DNA of 64,000 nucleotides from NCBI GenBank assembly GCA_026417135.1, contig JAOADV010000003.1:152288-216287 (forward strand), read 5' to 3'. The DNA comes from Ignavibacteria bacterium (GTDB lineage Bacteria; Bacteroidota; Ignavibacteria; Kapaibacteriales; UBA2268). Both the position numbers and the translations under genes were made by a program. The notes under the pieces are model-generated. The model was not told where the DNA came from. It saw only the letters and a list, made by a program, of their open reading frames with translations, and ran no database searches. Shown here piece by piece: positions 10,185 to 19,842 of the stretch (position 1 is the stretch's first letter; each line of letters starts with the position of its first letter).

Positions 10185-11882
10185 ATGAGGTTAAGTCAGT
10201 ATTTCATTCCTACTTTAAAAGAATTTCCAGCCGAAGCAACGGTCATATCGCATCAACTTATGTTGCGTGCTGGTTTAATCCGACAAGTGTCTGCTGGTGT
10301 TTTTTCGTGGTTACCTTTAGGGTTTCGCGTCCTCAACAAAGTAATTAATATTTTGCGGGAGGAGATGAATGCAATTGGGGGACAGGAATTCCTCTTGCCA
10401 GCTTTAAATCCTACTGAAATTTGGGAGCAGACTGGGCGTGTAGAAGCGATGGGCGACGTGATGTTCCACATTAAAAACCGAGATGGATTAGTATTAGCAC
10501 CGACCCACGAAGAAATTATTACATTCCATGCACGACAACATATACAATCCTATAAAGACCTTCCGCAAATCTGGTATCAAATACAAACCAAGTTTCGTAA
10601 TGAACCTCGACCCAAATCTGGGGTTCTTCGTTGTCGGCAATTTATTATGAAAGATTCGTATTCTCTCGATACAAGCTGGGAAGGTCTCGACGAAAGCTAC
10701 AAAAAACATTTCGAAGCCTATAATAAAATTTTTTCACGATGCGGACTCAAATTCTTTGTTGTCGGTGCATCAAGCGGAGCTATGGGAGGTAGCAAATCCG
10801 AAGAGTTTATGATAGAATCTGATGCTGGAGAAGATGTATGTGCTATCGCACCAAGTGGTTACGCTGCTAATATTGAAATTGCAACTTCTTCTCTTCCACC
10901 CGTTGGAAGAAAACCAGCTTGTCCAGAAGTTGAAAAATTCCCTACACCTAATGCCAAAACAATCGATGATTTAATTGAACAATATGGCTTCGATGAAAAC
11001 TCTTTGGCAAAAACTGTTGTTTACATCGTTGAAAGCAAACCTATTTTAATATTAATGCGCGGTAACGACGAGCTCAACGAAACTAAACTACAAATGGCAC
11101 TTGGCACAAATAAGTTTCGTCCAGCAAACCCAGAGGAACTTTTCGAAATAACTGGAGCAAATACAGGTTCTATCGGACCAGTAAATTTAAAACAACCGAT
11201 AAAAATTATTGCCGATAAACTTCTCGAAGCTTCAAATTGCCTTGTTAGCGGGGCTAATCAAGATGGATATCATTTTAGAAACATAGACTTACTACGCGAT
11301 ACACAAATAGATGGATATTACGATTTACGAACCGTACGAGAAGGTGAACCTTGCCCATTAGCCAACACACCAATCAAAATAGTTAAAGCGATAGAACTTG
11401 GGCACATTTTCAAGCTTGGGACAAAATATTCCGAGGCAATTGGAGCAAAATTTCTCGATAAAGATGGCTTAGAAAAGCCAATTATTATGGGAAGCTACGG
11501 AATTGGCGTTGAAAGGATTATTGCAAGTTTCATCGAACAAAATCACGATGAATTTGGAATTATTTGGAAGAAACCGCTTGCACCTTTCGACATTCACTTG
11601 ATTGGGATAAACATTGCAAAATCTGATTTAGTTCGGCAAGCTTGCGAAGACATTTACAACAATTTGACACGCAAAAAACTCGAAGTACTTTACGACGACC
11701 GAGATGAAACTGCTGGGGTAAAATTTTACGATGCAGATTTAATTGGTATCCCAATACAGATTATCGTTGGAGAAAAAAACTTGCAATCAAATAGCGTCGA
11801 AATAAAATACCGAAAAGACGGACGAAGAACAATAATCTCTCTCGATGAATTAGAAAATACAATTTTGGAAAACTTGCTATAA
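10185..11882 (+). CDS. proS: Prolyl-tRNA synthetase
   Basis: LMLRAGLIRQVSAGVFSWLPLGFRVLNKV, TKFRNEPRPKSGVLRCRQFIMKDSYSLD class II aaRS motifs. ATG at 10185 preferred over TTG at 10182. Confidence 0.97.
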   Translation: MRLSQYFIPTLKEFPAEATVISHQLMLRAGLIRQVSAGVFSWLPLGFRVLNKVINILREEMNAIGGQEFLLPALNPTEIWEQTGRVEAMGDVMFHIKNRDGLVLAPTHEEIITFHARQHIQSYKDLPQIWYQIQTKFRNEPRPKSGVLRCRQFIMKDSYSLDTSWEGLDESYKKHFEAYNKIFSRCGLKFFVVGASSGAMGGSKSEEFMIESDAGEDVCAIAPSGYAANIEIATSSLPPVGRKPACPEVEKFPTPNAKTIDDLIEQYGFDENSLAKTVVYIVESKPILILMRGNDELNETKLQMALGTNKFRPANPEELFEITGANTGSIGPVNLKQPIKIIADKLLEASNCLVSGANQDGYHFRNIDLLRDTQIDGYYDLRTVREGEPCPLANTPIKIVKAIELGHIFKLGTKYSEAIGAKFLDKDGLEKPIIMGSYGIGVERIIASFIEQNHDEFGIIWKKPLAPFDIHLIGINIAKSDLVRQACEDIYNNLTRKKLEVLYDDRDETAGVKFYDADLIGIPIQIIVGEKNLQSNSVEIKYRKDGRRTIISLDELENTILENLL

Positions 11883-11891
11883 ATTTGCTTG

Positions 11892-11965
11892 TGGGCCCTG
11901 AGGGACTTGAACCCCCAACCTACGGATTATGAGTCCGCCGCTCTAACCAGTTGAGCTAAGGGCCC
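11892..11965 (-). tRNA. tRNA-Ile2 (anticodon CAT, substrate for lysidine modification) rather than tRNA-Met
   Basis: Reverse complement GGGCCCTTAGCTCAACTGGTTAGAGCGGCGGACTCATAATCCGTAGGTTGGGGGTTCAAGTCCCTCAGGGCCCA folds as a cloverleaf; anticodon CAT; acceptor with consecutive C-G pairs resembles known tRNA-Ile2. Confidence 0.8.
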
Positions 11966-12021
11966 ATTTTCAGAACATATAAAGAGCACTTACACAAAAT
12001 TAATAATTTTTAACAAAAATG

Positions 12022-12771
12022 TCAATAATTAAAAAGACCAATAAATACACCAAAATTCAATAGAAAACCTTCGGGTTTGATACTAGATGGAACATTTTTG
12101 ATTTCAGAAACTCCATTAAGGCTCCATTTTGGCGAAAAAGAAAAGGAATATCCAGCGCCAAGCCTTAACATAAGAAATGGGGTCGCAGCAAATTCGATTT
12201 TTAAATTAGGCTCAAGGTACCAAAAACTTCCATTAATTAAATTCGAAGAAAATTTCTCTTGTTTCAAGTCGTCCCAAGAAATTTTACCTACTTTATAGGT
12301 CGATAAAGCTATACCAGACCAGCCAAAATTTAAGCCAGGCAAAACAGCAAAGGATTTGAAAGGTATAAAACCATAATCGATAGCAAAAGCAGTAGCCGTT
12401 AGTCCAAATTCAACTCCTTTTATAGTATCCCCAAATTTTTCTTCGCTTCTATTAGTCGAAGAAAGCCCCGAAAATCCAACTCTTAAATTTGGAATAATTC
12501 CAATTGCAGTGAATCCTTGTGCTCCCGACATAAAGGTTGGCGATTTGAACTCTTTCAAATTCCAAGCCTTGACCAACGAATTAACATCTTCTAATTTTAT
12601 AAACAATAGAGAGCCTATAAAACCTCCGCCGACCCCAAAATATTGTGGCTTTTCTGTTGGTATATTTGTTTCTTCAAATTGAATATTTCCCAAATTATCG
12701 TCTTCTTGTGCGTAAATATTTAGAGCAAATAAAAACAAAATAAAACAAGACCAAGCTAAGAATCGACCCAT
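12022..12771 (-). CDS. Putative secreted/outer-membrane beta-barrel-like protein
   Basis: Signal-peptide-like MGRFLAWSCFILFLFALNIYAQ; Gly/aromatic-rich alternating strands; family not recognised. Confidence 0.5.
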   Translation of the reverse strand: MGRFLAWSCFILFLFALNIYAQEDDNLGNIQFEETNIPTEKPQYFGVGGGFIGSLLFIKLEDVNSLVKAWNLKEFKSPTFMSGAQGFTAIGIIPNLRVGFSGLSSTNRSEEKFGDTIKGVEFGLTATAFAIDYGFIPFKSFAVLPGLNFGWSGIALSTYKVGKISWDDLKQEKFSSNLINGSFWYLEPNLKIEFAATPFLMLRLGAGYSFSFSPKWSLNGVSEIKNVPSSIKPEGFLLNFGVFIGLFNY

Positions 12772-12883
12772 AACAACCTCTGAAAAAAACAAAAATAAGT
12801 TATTTTCTTTAACCACGAGGCAAGTAAAGTTTCTCGTGAAAAATTTTTAAATTAGCATTTGCAAAATTTTTCCGAGATTTTGA

Positions 12884-14536
12884 ATGGACACTCTTTTTCT
12901 AATAATTTTTGGCATAGTATGGTTTGTTTTTGCGTATTTTTGGTATGGTAACATAATCAAAAATAAGGTCCTGCGTTCCACAAACCAGAATCTAACTCCA
13001 TCACACACATTATTCGACAACAAAGACTATGTCCCTACAAAACCAATAGTGCTTTTTGGTCACCATTTTTCGACTATTGCTGGGGCAGGACCAATTATCG
13101 GACCTATCTTGGCTTATTCTTACTTTGGCTGGCTACCGGCATTGCTTTGGATTTTGCTTGGTTCAGTTTTTATCGGGGCAGTACACGACTATACAAGCCT
13201 AATCACTTCCGTCCGCAACAAAGGATATTCAATAGTTAATATCGCTGGAAAAGTAGTATCTTCGCGAGCGAGTATCCTTTTTTCAATTTTTGTTTTTCTA
13301 ACCCTAATCCTTGTCGAAGCTGTTTTTGCTGACCTTACCGCTAAAACTTTGCTCCAACAGCCTGAAATCGCAATACCTACTTTCGGCTTAATCCCAATCG
13401 CTATCTTTTTTGCTTTACTACAAAATCGACTGAAGCTTAATGTTTATCTCGCAACTTTAATTTCATTAGCTTTGCTTGGAATACTAATACAAGTAGGCGA
13501 GATTATACCCATCCGAGCAAACTACGATTTTTGGCTGACTATTATTCTTATCTACTGCTTTGCTGCATCCACTCTTCCAGTTTGGCTTTTGCTTCAACCT
13601 CGAGATTACATTTCAATGTATATTTTAGTAATTGGCATAACATTGGGCTACCTCGGAATTATTTTTTTAAATCCCAAAATCCAAGGACCAAGCTACATTG
13701 GGTTCATCCACGAGCAAGGACCGCTTTTCCCAATGCTATTTATCACAATCGCTTGTGGGGCAATCTCTGGCTTTCACTCTTTGATAGCAAGTGGAACATC
13801 TGCAAAACAGCTTGATAAAGAAAGTCACGGGAAATTCATTGCTTTCGGAAGTATGTTGACCGAAGGGGCACTCGCTTTCCTCGTTATTATGATGGTCATT
13901 AGCGTTTTACCTTTTAATGGCGACCCCAATAATTCATTTCTTGGAATACTCACTAACAAAAATGCCCAAATTGTCTTTGGAACCGCACTTGGTCTTACTA
14001 TTCAATCGCTTGGTATCCCAGCAACATTCGGAATATCTTTTGGAATATTGATGCTAAATGCTTTTATCCTAACTTCGCTCGATTCCAGTACAAGACTTTC
14101 GAGATATATTGTCCAAGAAACACTTGGCTTCCAATTTGGAGGCATTTTTAAAAACAAATACTTTTCGACTGCTATTGTCGTGATTTTAGTCTTTTTGGTT
14201 TGTAAAAGTGGAGGATATGCAAAAATCTGGTCTGTCTTTGGTTCTGCTAATCAATTAATAGGAACGCTCGCCCTCTTTGTTGTAACCAATTATCTTCTTG
14301 GCGTTAAAGCCCCAAAATGGTATACTCTTTTACCAGCATTTTTTATGCTCGTAGTAACAGAGGTAGCTTTGATATATCAATTAATATATTTATATCTTCC
14401 AAAATTCGACATTCTGTTGGTTTTAATATCATCTTCTCTAATTATTTTAGGTTTAATTGTGGCACTCGAAGCTATTTCAAAAGTCCTTACCAACAAAGTC
14501 CCCTTTGTTCAAATTCAAGAAAGTACGGAGCCATAA
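12884..14536 (+). CDS. cstA: Carbon starvation protein CstA family transporter
   Basis: Polytopic; PIVLFGHHFSTIAGAGPIIGPILAYSYFGWLPALLWILLGSVFIGAVHDYTSL is characteristic of CstA. Confidence 0.93.
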   Translation: MDTLFLIIFGIVWFVFAYFWYGNIIKNKVLRSTNQNLTPSHTLFDNKDYVPTKPIVLFGHHFSTIAGAGPIIGPILAYSYFGWLPALLWILLGSVFIGAVHDYTSLITSVRNKGYSIVNIAGKVVSSRASILFSIFVFLTLILVEAVFADLTAKTLLQQPEIAIPTFGLIPIAIFFALLQNRLKLNVYLATLISLALLGILIQVGEIIPIRANYDFWLTIILIYCFAASTLPVWLLLQPRDYISMYILVIGITLGYLGIIFLNPKIQGPSYIGFIHEQGPLFPMLFITIACGAISGFHSLIASGTSAKQLDKESHGKFIAFGSMLTEGALAFLVIMMVISVLPFNGDPNNSFLGILTNKNAQIVFGTALGLTIQSLGIPATFGISFGILMLNAFILTSLDSSTRLSRYIVQETLGFQFGGIFKNKYFSTAIVVILVFLVCKSGGYAKIWSVFGSANQLIGTLALFVVTNYLLGVKAPKWYTLLPAFFMLVVTEVALIYQLIYLYLPKFDILLVLISSSLIILGLIVALEAISKVLTNKVPFVQIQESTEP

Positions 14537-14539
14537 AAA

Positions 14540-15877
14540 ATGCTAAATAACGAAGTTGCCATTGTTGGCTGTGGTGTTTCGGGAATTTCTGCATCAATTC
14601 ATCTCAGTCGAAGCAATATTCCTCATACAATTTTTGAAAGACGAAATTTTATTGGTGGAAGAATTTTCTCTTTCTTCGATGAAAAATTTTCATATCACCT
14701 GGACAATGGCCAACACATATTTTCGAGCGCCTACAAAAACTTTTTCGAAATACTTACAGAACTTAACACGATAGAATACTTGGACTATCAAAAAAAGTTT
14801 TATGTTCCTTTCATTCAAAATAACTCAAAAAAATTTTATCTTAAATCAAGTTTCAATAATTCTAAGTTTGGTTTACTTTTTGGCATTTTAGTTTTTAACC
14901 TACTCACATTGAAAAACCGGGTAGAGTTAATTAAATTTTTTCATAAGTTTTCCAGAAACCATTTGAAAAACAACTATCCAGTGGCTCTCGATTTTCTGGT
15001 AAAAAATGAGCAAAGCCCAAATCTAATTAAGTACTTCTGGGAACCATTTTGCACTGCGGTCTTCAACAGTTCACTTTCGGAAATACCCACTTCATTATTA
15101 ACCAACGTTATTAGATTGACATTTCTAAACGATAAGAATAAGCTTGGCTTTGTTTTTTCCAAGGTGCCTCTTTCCCAACTTACCAAAAGCTTCCTAAGTT
15201 ATATTAACACAAAATCAATAGTTGATATTCGATTGGGAACCTCAATTACAAAAATTAAGGAAAATAATAAATCATTTATTCTATATGACCAGTCCGGTCA
15301 AGCATATGAATTCAGAAACATCATTTTTTGCATACCACCAAACTTCTTATCTTCTTTAATTTTAGAGGAATGGAAAAATTTCGAATATTTCAATTTCTTC
15401 AATAAAATAAAATTTAATCCAATCGTTTCTATTTACGCTTCTTTTAACTATGAGTTTTGTAAAGAAAAGTTTGCACATCTTGTTGGTTCACCAATCCATT
15501 GGGTATTTAACAAAACCAGAATAGAAAACATCCAAAATTCATCGTATTTATACTCCTTCACATCGAGCAATTCAACAGAATTAATGAACCAAAATAATTT
15601 GCACATTAATGAGATATTGTTAGAAACCATTAATCAATACTTCAAACCTAAACTCAAATTGAACCCTATAAATATTAAAATAATAAAAGACAAGTTTGCT
15701 ACCATTTCTATTTCTCCTGAATTCGAAAAAGTTCGGCCATCCCAGCTATCTCCAATCGAAGGAATTTACATTGCTGGGGATTGGACTAAAACCGAGCTAC
15801 CAGCAACCTTAGAAAGTGCAAGTCTAAGCGGTAAACTTGCTGCCAATTTTTTGTTAAATAAACTAAAGAAAATATGA
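14540..15877 (+). CDS. FAD-dependent amine-oxidase/HpnE-like (hydroxysqualene dehydroxylase-like) protein
   Basis: Rossmann GCGVSGISASIHLSRSNIPHTIFERRNFIGGR; HLDNGQHIFSSAY resembles HpnE; C-terminal GIYIAGDWTKTELPATLESASLSGKLAA. Confidence 0.7.
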   Translation: MLNNEVAIVGCGVSGISASIHLSRSNIPHTIFERRNFIGGRIFSFFDEKFSYHLDNGQHIFSSAYKNFFEILTELNTIEYLDYQKKFYVPFIQNNSKKFYLKSSFNNSKFGLLFGILVFNLLTLKNRVELIKFFHKFSRNHLKNNYPVALDFLVKNEQSPNLIKYFWEPFCTAVFNSSLSEIPTSLLTNVIRLTFLNDKNKLGFVFSKVPLSQLTKSFLSYINTKSIVDIRLGTSITKIKENNKSFILYDQSGQAYEFRNIIFCIPPNFLSSLILEEWKNFEYFNFFNKIKFNPIVSIYASFNYEFCKEKFAHLVGSPIHWVFNKTRIENIQNSSYLYSFTSSNSTELMNQNNLHINEILLETINQYFKPKLKLNPINIKIIKDKFATISISPEFEKVRPSQLSPIEGIYIAGDWTKTELPATLESASLSGKLAANFLLNKLKKI

Positions 15878-16398
15878 CATTACCGAATATTTTGAGCTTT
15901 ATCCGTTTACTTCTGGTTGCACCAGTTTTTTTTCTCCTTTTGTCCAAACATAAAATATTAGCAGTAGTCTTAATTTTCATTGCCTGGATAACCGACCTTC
16001 TCGATGGCTATTTCGCCCGCAAATTTAACTTAAGTTCAAACTTGGGAAAAACATTAGACCCACTTGCCGATAAACTATTAGTTTTAGCTATCGCCGTTGC
16101 CCTATTGGTTTCGAAGATAATTTCTTTGGAAACTATGTTAGTGGTGATTTCCCGAGACTTTATTATCTTGCTTGCTGGTTTATACACTTCTATTAAATAC
16201 AAACACATACTTCAATCAAATTATGTAGGGAAGATATCGGCTTTCCTTATAGCAACAATTCTGGTTGTTCTGTTGGTTTTCGAAAATAACCCTTACAAAA
16301 ATCTTTTTGAAATTCTAATTATTATTATTGCTTTGGTTTCTTTATTCTTATATTCATTCTATTTTCTCGAAACGCTAAAAAAACTACAAAATCAGTAA
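15874..16398 (+). CDS. pgsA: CDP-diacylglycerol--glycerol-3-phosphate 3-phosphatidyltransferase
   Basis: CDP-alcohol phosphatidyltransferase signature DLLDGYFARKFNLSSNLGKTLDPLADKLLV. Confidence 0.9.
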   Translation: MTLPNILSFIRLLLVAPVFFLLLSKHKILAVVLIFIAWITDLLDGYFARKFNLSSNLGKTLDPLADKLLVLAIAVALLVSKIISLETMLVVISRDFIILLAGLYTSIKYKHILQSNYVGKISAFLIATILVVLLVFENNPYKNLFEILIIIIALVSLFLYSFYFLETLKKLQNQ

Positions 16399-16421
16399 TT
16401 TTGTTTTTTATTCTTTTTATT

Positions 16422-17414
16422 ATGGGAATATTCGACAAGTTTAAAGAGAAGTTATCTGGCTTCTTTGCAACTTCCCCCGAAAATGTAACAGTTGAAAAAG
16501 TCAAATCTGGACTTAGCAAAACCCGAACGAATATTTTCGAAAAAATTAAAAAAGCCATTGGTTTCGGAAGAAAGATAGATGATAATTTGCTCTATGAAAT
16601 CGAAGAAATTCTTATTACATCAGATATTGGAGTCGAGGCAACAGACCAAATCATCCAATCTCTTCAACGAGCTGCAAAAAGCAAGGATATTTTTTCTTCC
16701 GAAGATGTTTTCGAGCTTCTTAAATTGGAAATAATATCTCTTTTGGAAAAATCTGCTCAATCTATTAATTCAAATCCATTTCAAATTGACGAAAACAACA
16801 AACCTCATACTATTTTAGTTGTAGGTGTCAATGGAGTTGGTAAAACAACCACCATAGGCAAATTAGCATACAATTTTAAGAAACTAAACAAAACAGTGTT
16901 AATTGGTGCAGCCGATACGTTTCGCGCAGCAGCAAACGAACAACTTGAAATTTGGGCCGAACGCGCTGGAGTTCCACTTATCCAACAACGACAAGGCGCC
17001 GACCCCGCCGCTGTAGCTTACGACACCCTTCACTCGGCAATTTCAAGAAAAATCGATATTGTAATACTCGACACAGCTGGACGATTGCACAACAAAGCAA
17101 ACCTAATGGCTGAACTTGCAAAAATTGACCGCGTCTTGAAAAAACTTAAACCAAATGCCCCAGACGAAGTACTCTTAGTTTTAGACGCAACTACTGGACA
17201 AAATGCAATTCAACAGGCTCGCGAATTTACAAAAGTTACTCCTATTACTGGACTTGTTCTTACCAAGCTTGATGGAACTGCAAAAGGTGGCGTTATTATT
17301 CCCATTGCAATGGAATTTAAAATACCAGTTAAGTTTATTGGCGTCGGAGAAAAAATCGACGATTTACAACCATTTAATCCAGTTCTCTTTGTGGAAGCAT
17401 TGTTCGAAAATTAA
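16422..17414 (+). CDS. ftsY: Signal recognition particle receptor FtsY
   Basis: VVGVNGVGKTTTIGKLAYNFKKLNKTVLIGAADTFRAAANEQL, LDTAGRLHNKANLMAEL, TKLDGTAKGG. Confidence 0.97.
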   Translation: MGIFDKFKEKLSGFFATSPENVTVEKVKSGLSKTRTNIFEKIKKAIGFGRKIDDNLLYEIEEILITSDIGVEATDQIIQSLQRAAKSKDIFSSEDVFELLKLEIISLLEKSAQSINSNPFQIDENNKPHTILVVGVNGVGKTTTIGKLAYNFKKLNKTVLIGAADTFRAAANEQLEIWAERAGVPLIQQRQGADPAAVAYDTLHSAISRKIDIVILDTAGRLHNKANLMAELAKIDRVLKKLKPNAPDEVLLVLDATTGQNAIQQAREFTKVTPITGLVLTKLDGTAKGGVIIPIAMEFKIPVKFIGVGEKIDDLQPFNPVLFVEALFEN

Positions 17415-17681
17415 TCCTTCTACAATAAATATTATTTAGTCATTCCTACCTCTAAGCAAAGATTTGTGATTCTATACTTTTTTGGGGAATTGCCCCTTAA
17501 CCTCGAGGCAAGTATCATTTCATTATTCAGAACTAATCTTAGATTATGAACAAGACCAGACAAAAAGTTTATTCAAAAAAACAAAATTGGCTTTGCATTA
17601 GTCAAATTCGAAATTTAAAAATAGAGTTCCAATCAAGTTTTCAAAAAAATCATTCCAAATATATCACTACAATAAAAGGAA

Positions 17682-17700
17682 CAAAAGCTTCCAGCTTTTG
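17682..17700. repeat. Perfect 8-bp inverted repeat, 3-nt loop (CAAAAGCT-TCC-AGCTTTTG)
   Basis: Read directly from sequence in the ftsY/histidine-kinase intergenic region. Confidence 0.75.
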
Positions 17701-17711
17701 GAATGAACTTT

Positions 17712-17732
17712 GAACAGGCAAGATGCCCGTTC
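17712..17732. repeat. Inverted repeat GAACAGGCA-AGA-TGCCCGTTC (one mismatch)
   Basis: Read directly; 9-nt arms with a single A/C mismatch and 3-nt loop, 11 nt after the previous hairpin. Confidence 0.7.
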
Positions 17733-17764
17733 TACTATTAGTTCCATAAATTAAGAGTATTCGG

Positions 17765-17795
17765 AAAGACTAATCAAAACAACAAGTTAGTCTTT
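17765..17795 (-). terminator. Candidate hairpin terminator at the 3' end of the histidine kinase gene (possibly bidirectional)
   Basis: AAAGACTAA ... TTAGTCTTT 9-bp stem located just past the stop at 17806. Confidence 0.45.
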
Positions 17796-17805
17796 TATAA
17801 TTAAA

Positions 17806-19566
17806 TTATTGATGTAATTCGGACCCTAAAGGAAGTGTAAAGTAAAAAGTAGTTCCGGCATTTAAACGGCTTTCGACCCAAATTTTGCCTCCATTTTTCT
17901 CTACATATTCTTTACAAATAATTAAACCCAAACCAGTTCCAGCTTCGTTTCTTGTGCCTCGAGACGAAATTGAAGTGTCAATCCTAAACAATTTACCTAA
18001 CACTTCTGGTGGTATGCCAATCCCATTATCTTCTACAGAGACAAGGCAGTGATTATTTTGCTTATCGACTTGACAACCGAGACGAACAAAGCCACTTTCG
18101 TTTGTGAACTTAATAGCATTACTCAGAAGATTTCGAAGGACTATTGTAATCATATTTATATCGGCAAAAACTTCGATATTTCCGTCAATTTCATTATACA
18201 ATTTGATTTTCTTATTCTCAGCTTGCAATTTCAGCTGTTCTATAACCATATCTGCTACATATTTAATATTAAAACTATGGGGCTGGTAGGGTGTTTTATT
18301 TCGTTGAGATAATGACCACTGAAGCAAATTCTCTAACAATTCATAAACTGAATTTGCAGAAGTGTTAATAGCTTGTAAAAACTCAATCTTTTCATCATCG
18401 GACAACTTATAGTAATTCTCGCTAAGATGCTCCATAGCGGATTTAAAAGATGCCAAAGGATTTTTCAAATCGTGGGCAATTATCGAGAAAAGCTTATCCT
18501 TGGTAGCATTCAAAGTCTTTAGTTCTTCGTTAAATTCTTTAAGCTCTTCGTTTTGCTGTAATATTAACTTATTATTCTGCTCAATACTTTGTACCATATT
18601 GTTGAAGAAATCCCCAAGAAGCGAAAATTCATCATTTGTTTGCAAAGCAACTTTCACCTTTAGATTTCCTTTCGCTACTTGAAGTGTAGCCTTCTGAAGC
18701 TCGGATACTGGTTTAGTGATTGTTCTGGCATAGAATAATGTCAATAATATGCCAAACAGGATTGCCACGATAACAATTGGGCTAGTTATTTGATGCGCAA
18801 TTTCAGCCTGTTGATTGAGAATGAAGTACTTATTTTTGAATAAAGAATCCAACTTTCTTTCGTTTTCTTGAATAGAAAGGTAAGAAGCTTTCAAATTTTG
18901 GTAAACTTCCAAATACTTATCAAAACTACTGATATAGTTTCTTAGATAGATATTTGCAGAATCTTGCGCCCTATAAACTCGATTTAACCGATTTGCTAAA
19001 AGTTTTATATTCTCTTTGACTTTTTCTGCATACTCTTTTTTGTGCCTCATCATAAAATCTTTTTCCCTTCTCCGGGCTTGTAAAAGATAGTATAAAGAAG
19101 CAAAGTCCTTCGACTTAAAAAGCAATTTTTCCAACTTATGAATATTCGAGCGAAAGTGACCTTCGAGACCAACATCCTCGGTTAAACCAATCTCTTTTAA
19201 ATTTTTAATGAATGAATTTATATTATCCCGATATTCTTTAAATTCATCGATAAATACTGTATCCTCTGTCAGCTCTGTAACCCGTGATAAATCATCCATA
19301 AATTGAAGTATACGTCGAATTTTAGATGTGTCGTCGGCAAAAGTCAAATGTAAATTTTCGCGCATTCTTCTTTCCATCGAGGATATGTTCTTACTTATTT
19401 CGTTATAATTAATAATCAGCTCTGTAAATTTATCCTTAAAGGAAAGTCTATTGTAAGAATAGAAAAACAATATCCAAACTATTACAATAACAATTACAAG
19501 AATTCCCGACAAAAGTAATAACTTAAAAAACAAAGGAAAGTTAATTTTCTTGCTAATTGCTTCCAT
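17806..19566 (-). CDS. Membrane sensor histidine kinase (HAMP, HisKA, HATPase_c)
   Basis: Two TM segments, HAMP region, LFSIIAHDLKNPLASFKSAMEHL H-box, NAIKFT N-box, DNGIGIPPEVLGKLF, GTGLGLIICKEYVEKNGGKIWVES. Confidence 0.93.
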   Translation of the reverse strand: MEAISKKINFPLFFKLLLLSGILVIVIVIVWILFFYSYNRLSFKDKFTELIINYNEISKNISSMERRMRENLHLTFADDTSKIRRILQFMDDLSRVTELTEDTVFIDEFKEYRDNINSFIKNLKEIGLTEDVGLEGHFRSNIHKLEKLLFKSKDFASLYYLLQARRREKDFMMRHKKEYAEKVKENIKLLANRLNRVYRAQDSANIYLRNYISSFDKYLEVYQNLKASYLSIQENERKLDSLFKNKYFILNQQAEIAHQITSPIVIVAILFGILLTLFYARTITKPVSELQKATLQVAKGNLKVKVALQTNDEFSLLGDFFNNMVQSIEQNNKLILQQNEELKEFNEELKTLNATKDKLFSIIAHDLKNPLASFKSAMEHLSENYYKLSDDEKIEFLQAINTSANSVYELLENLLQWSLSQRNKTPYQPHSFNIKYVADMVIEQLKLQAENKKIKLYNEIDGNIEVFADINMITIVLRNLLSNAIKFTNESGFVRLGCQVDKQNNHCLVSVEDNGIGIPPEVLGKLFRIDTSISSRGTRNEAGTGLGLIICKEYVEKNGGKIWVESRLNAGTTFYFTLPLGSELHQ

Positions 19567-19805
19567 TTGAAGAAAAGATTTTTTTCCGAGGTATAAATTT
19601 TCAAATTACTTTATTTGGATTAAAAAAAAGTTAAAAAAAAAATTGCGTTCCCTTAATTTTCACCAAATTTTAATGTATTACATTGTCCATCGGAAATGTA
19701 TTCTTCCAATTTCGCCTAAACTAAGTAGGTAAAAATATTGTATTAAGTTTAATTTCAATTGACAAGCTTGCTATCACTTTTGTTGGTTTTGAGTTGAATT
19801 TCTTG

Positions 19806-19813
19806 TAATTTTG
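19806..19813 (+). promoter_or_regulatory. Bacteroidota-type -7 element (TAATTTTG) upstream of secD
   Basis: TAnnTTTG match with TTG about 20 bp further upstream. Confidence 0.5.
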
Positions 19814-19842
19814 TGTTTTTTTGGAACTTGTGGAGATAATTG

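Noticed and set aside
12807-12826. 18/20 match between CTTTAACCACGAGGCAAGTA here and CCTTAACCTCGAGGCAAGTA at 17495-17514, both intergenic
   Set aside because: Matches of this quality are expected by chance among all pairs in 64 kb; intriguing only because both are intergenic. Needs a genome-wide motif count.
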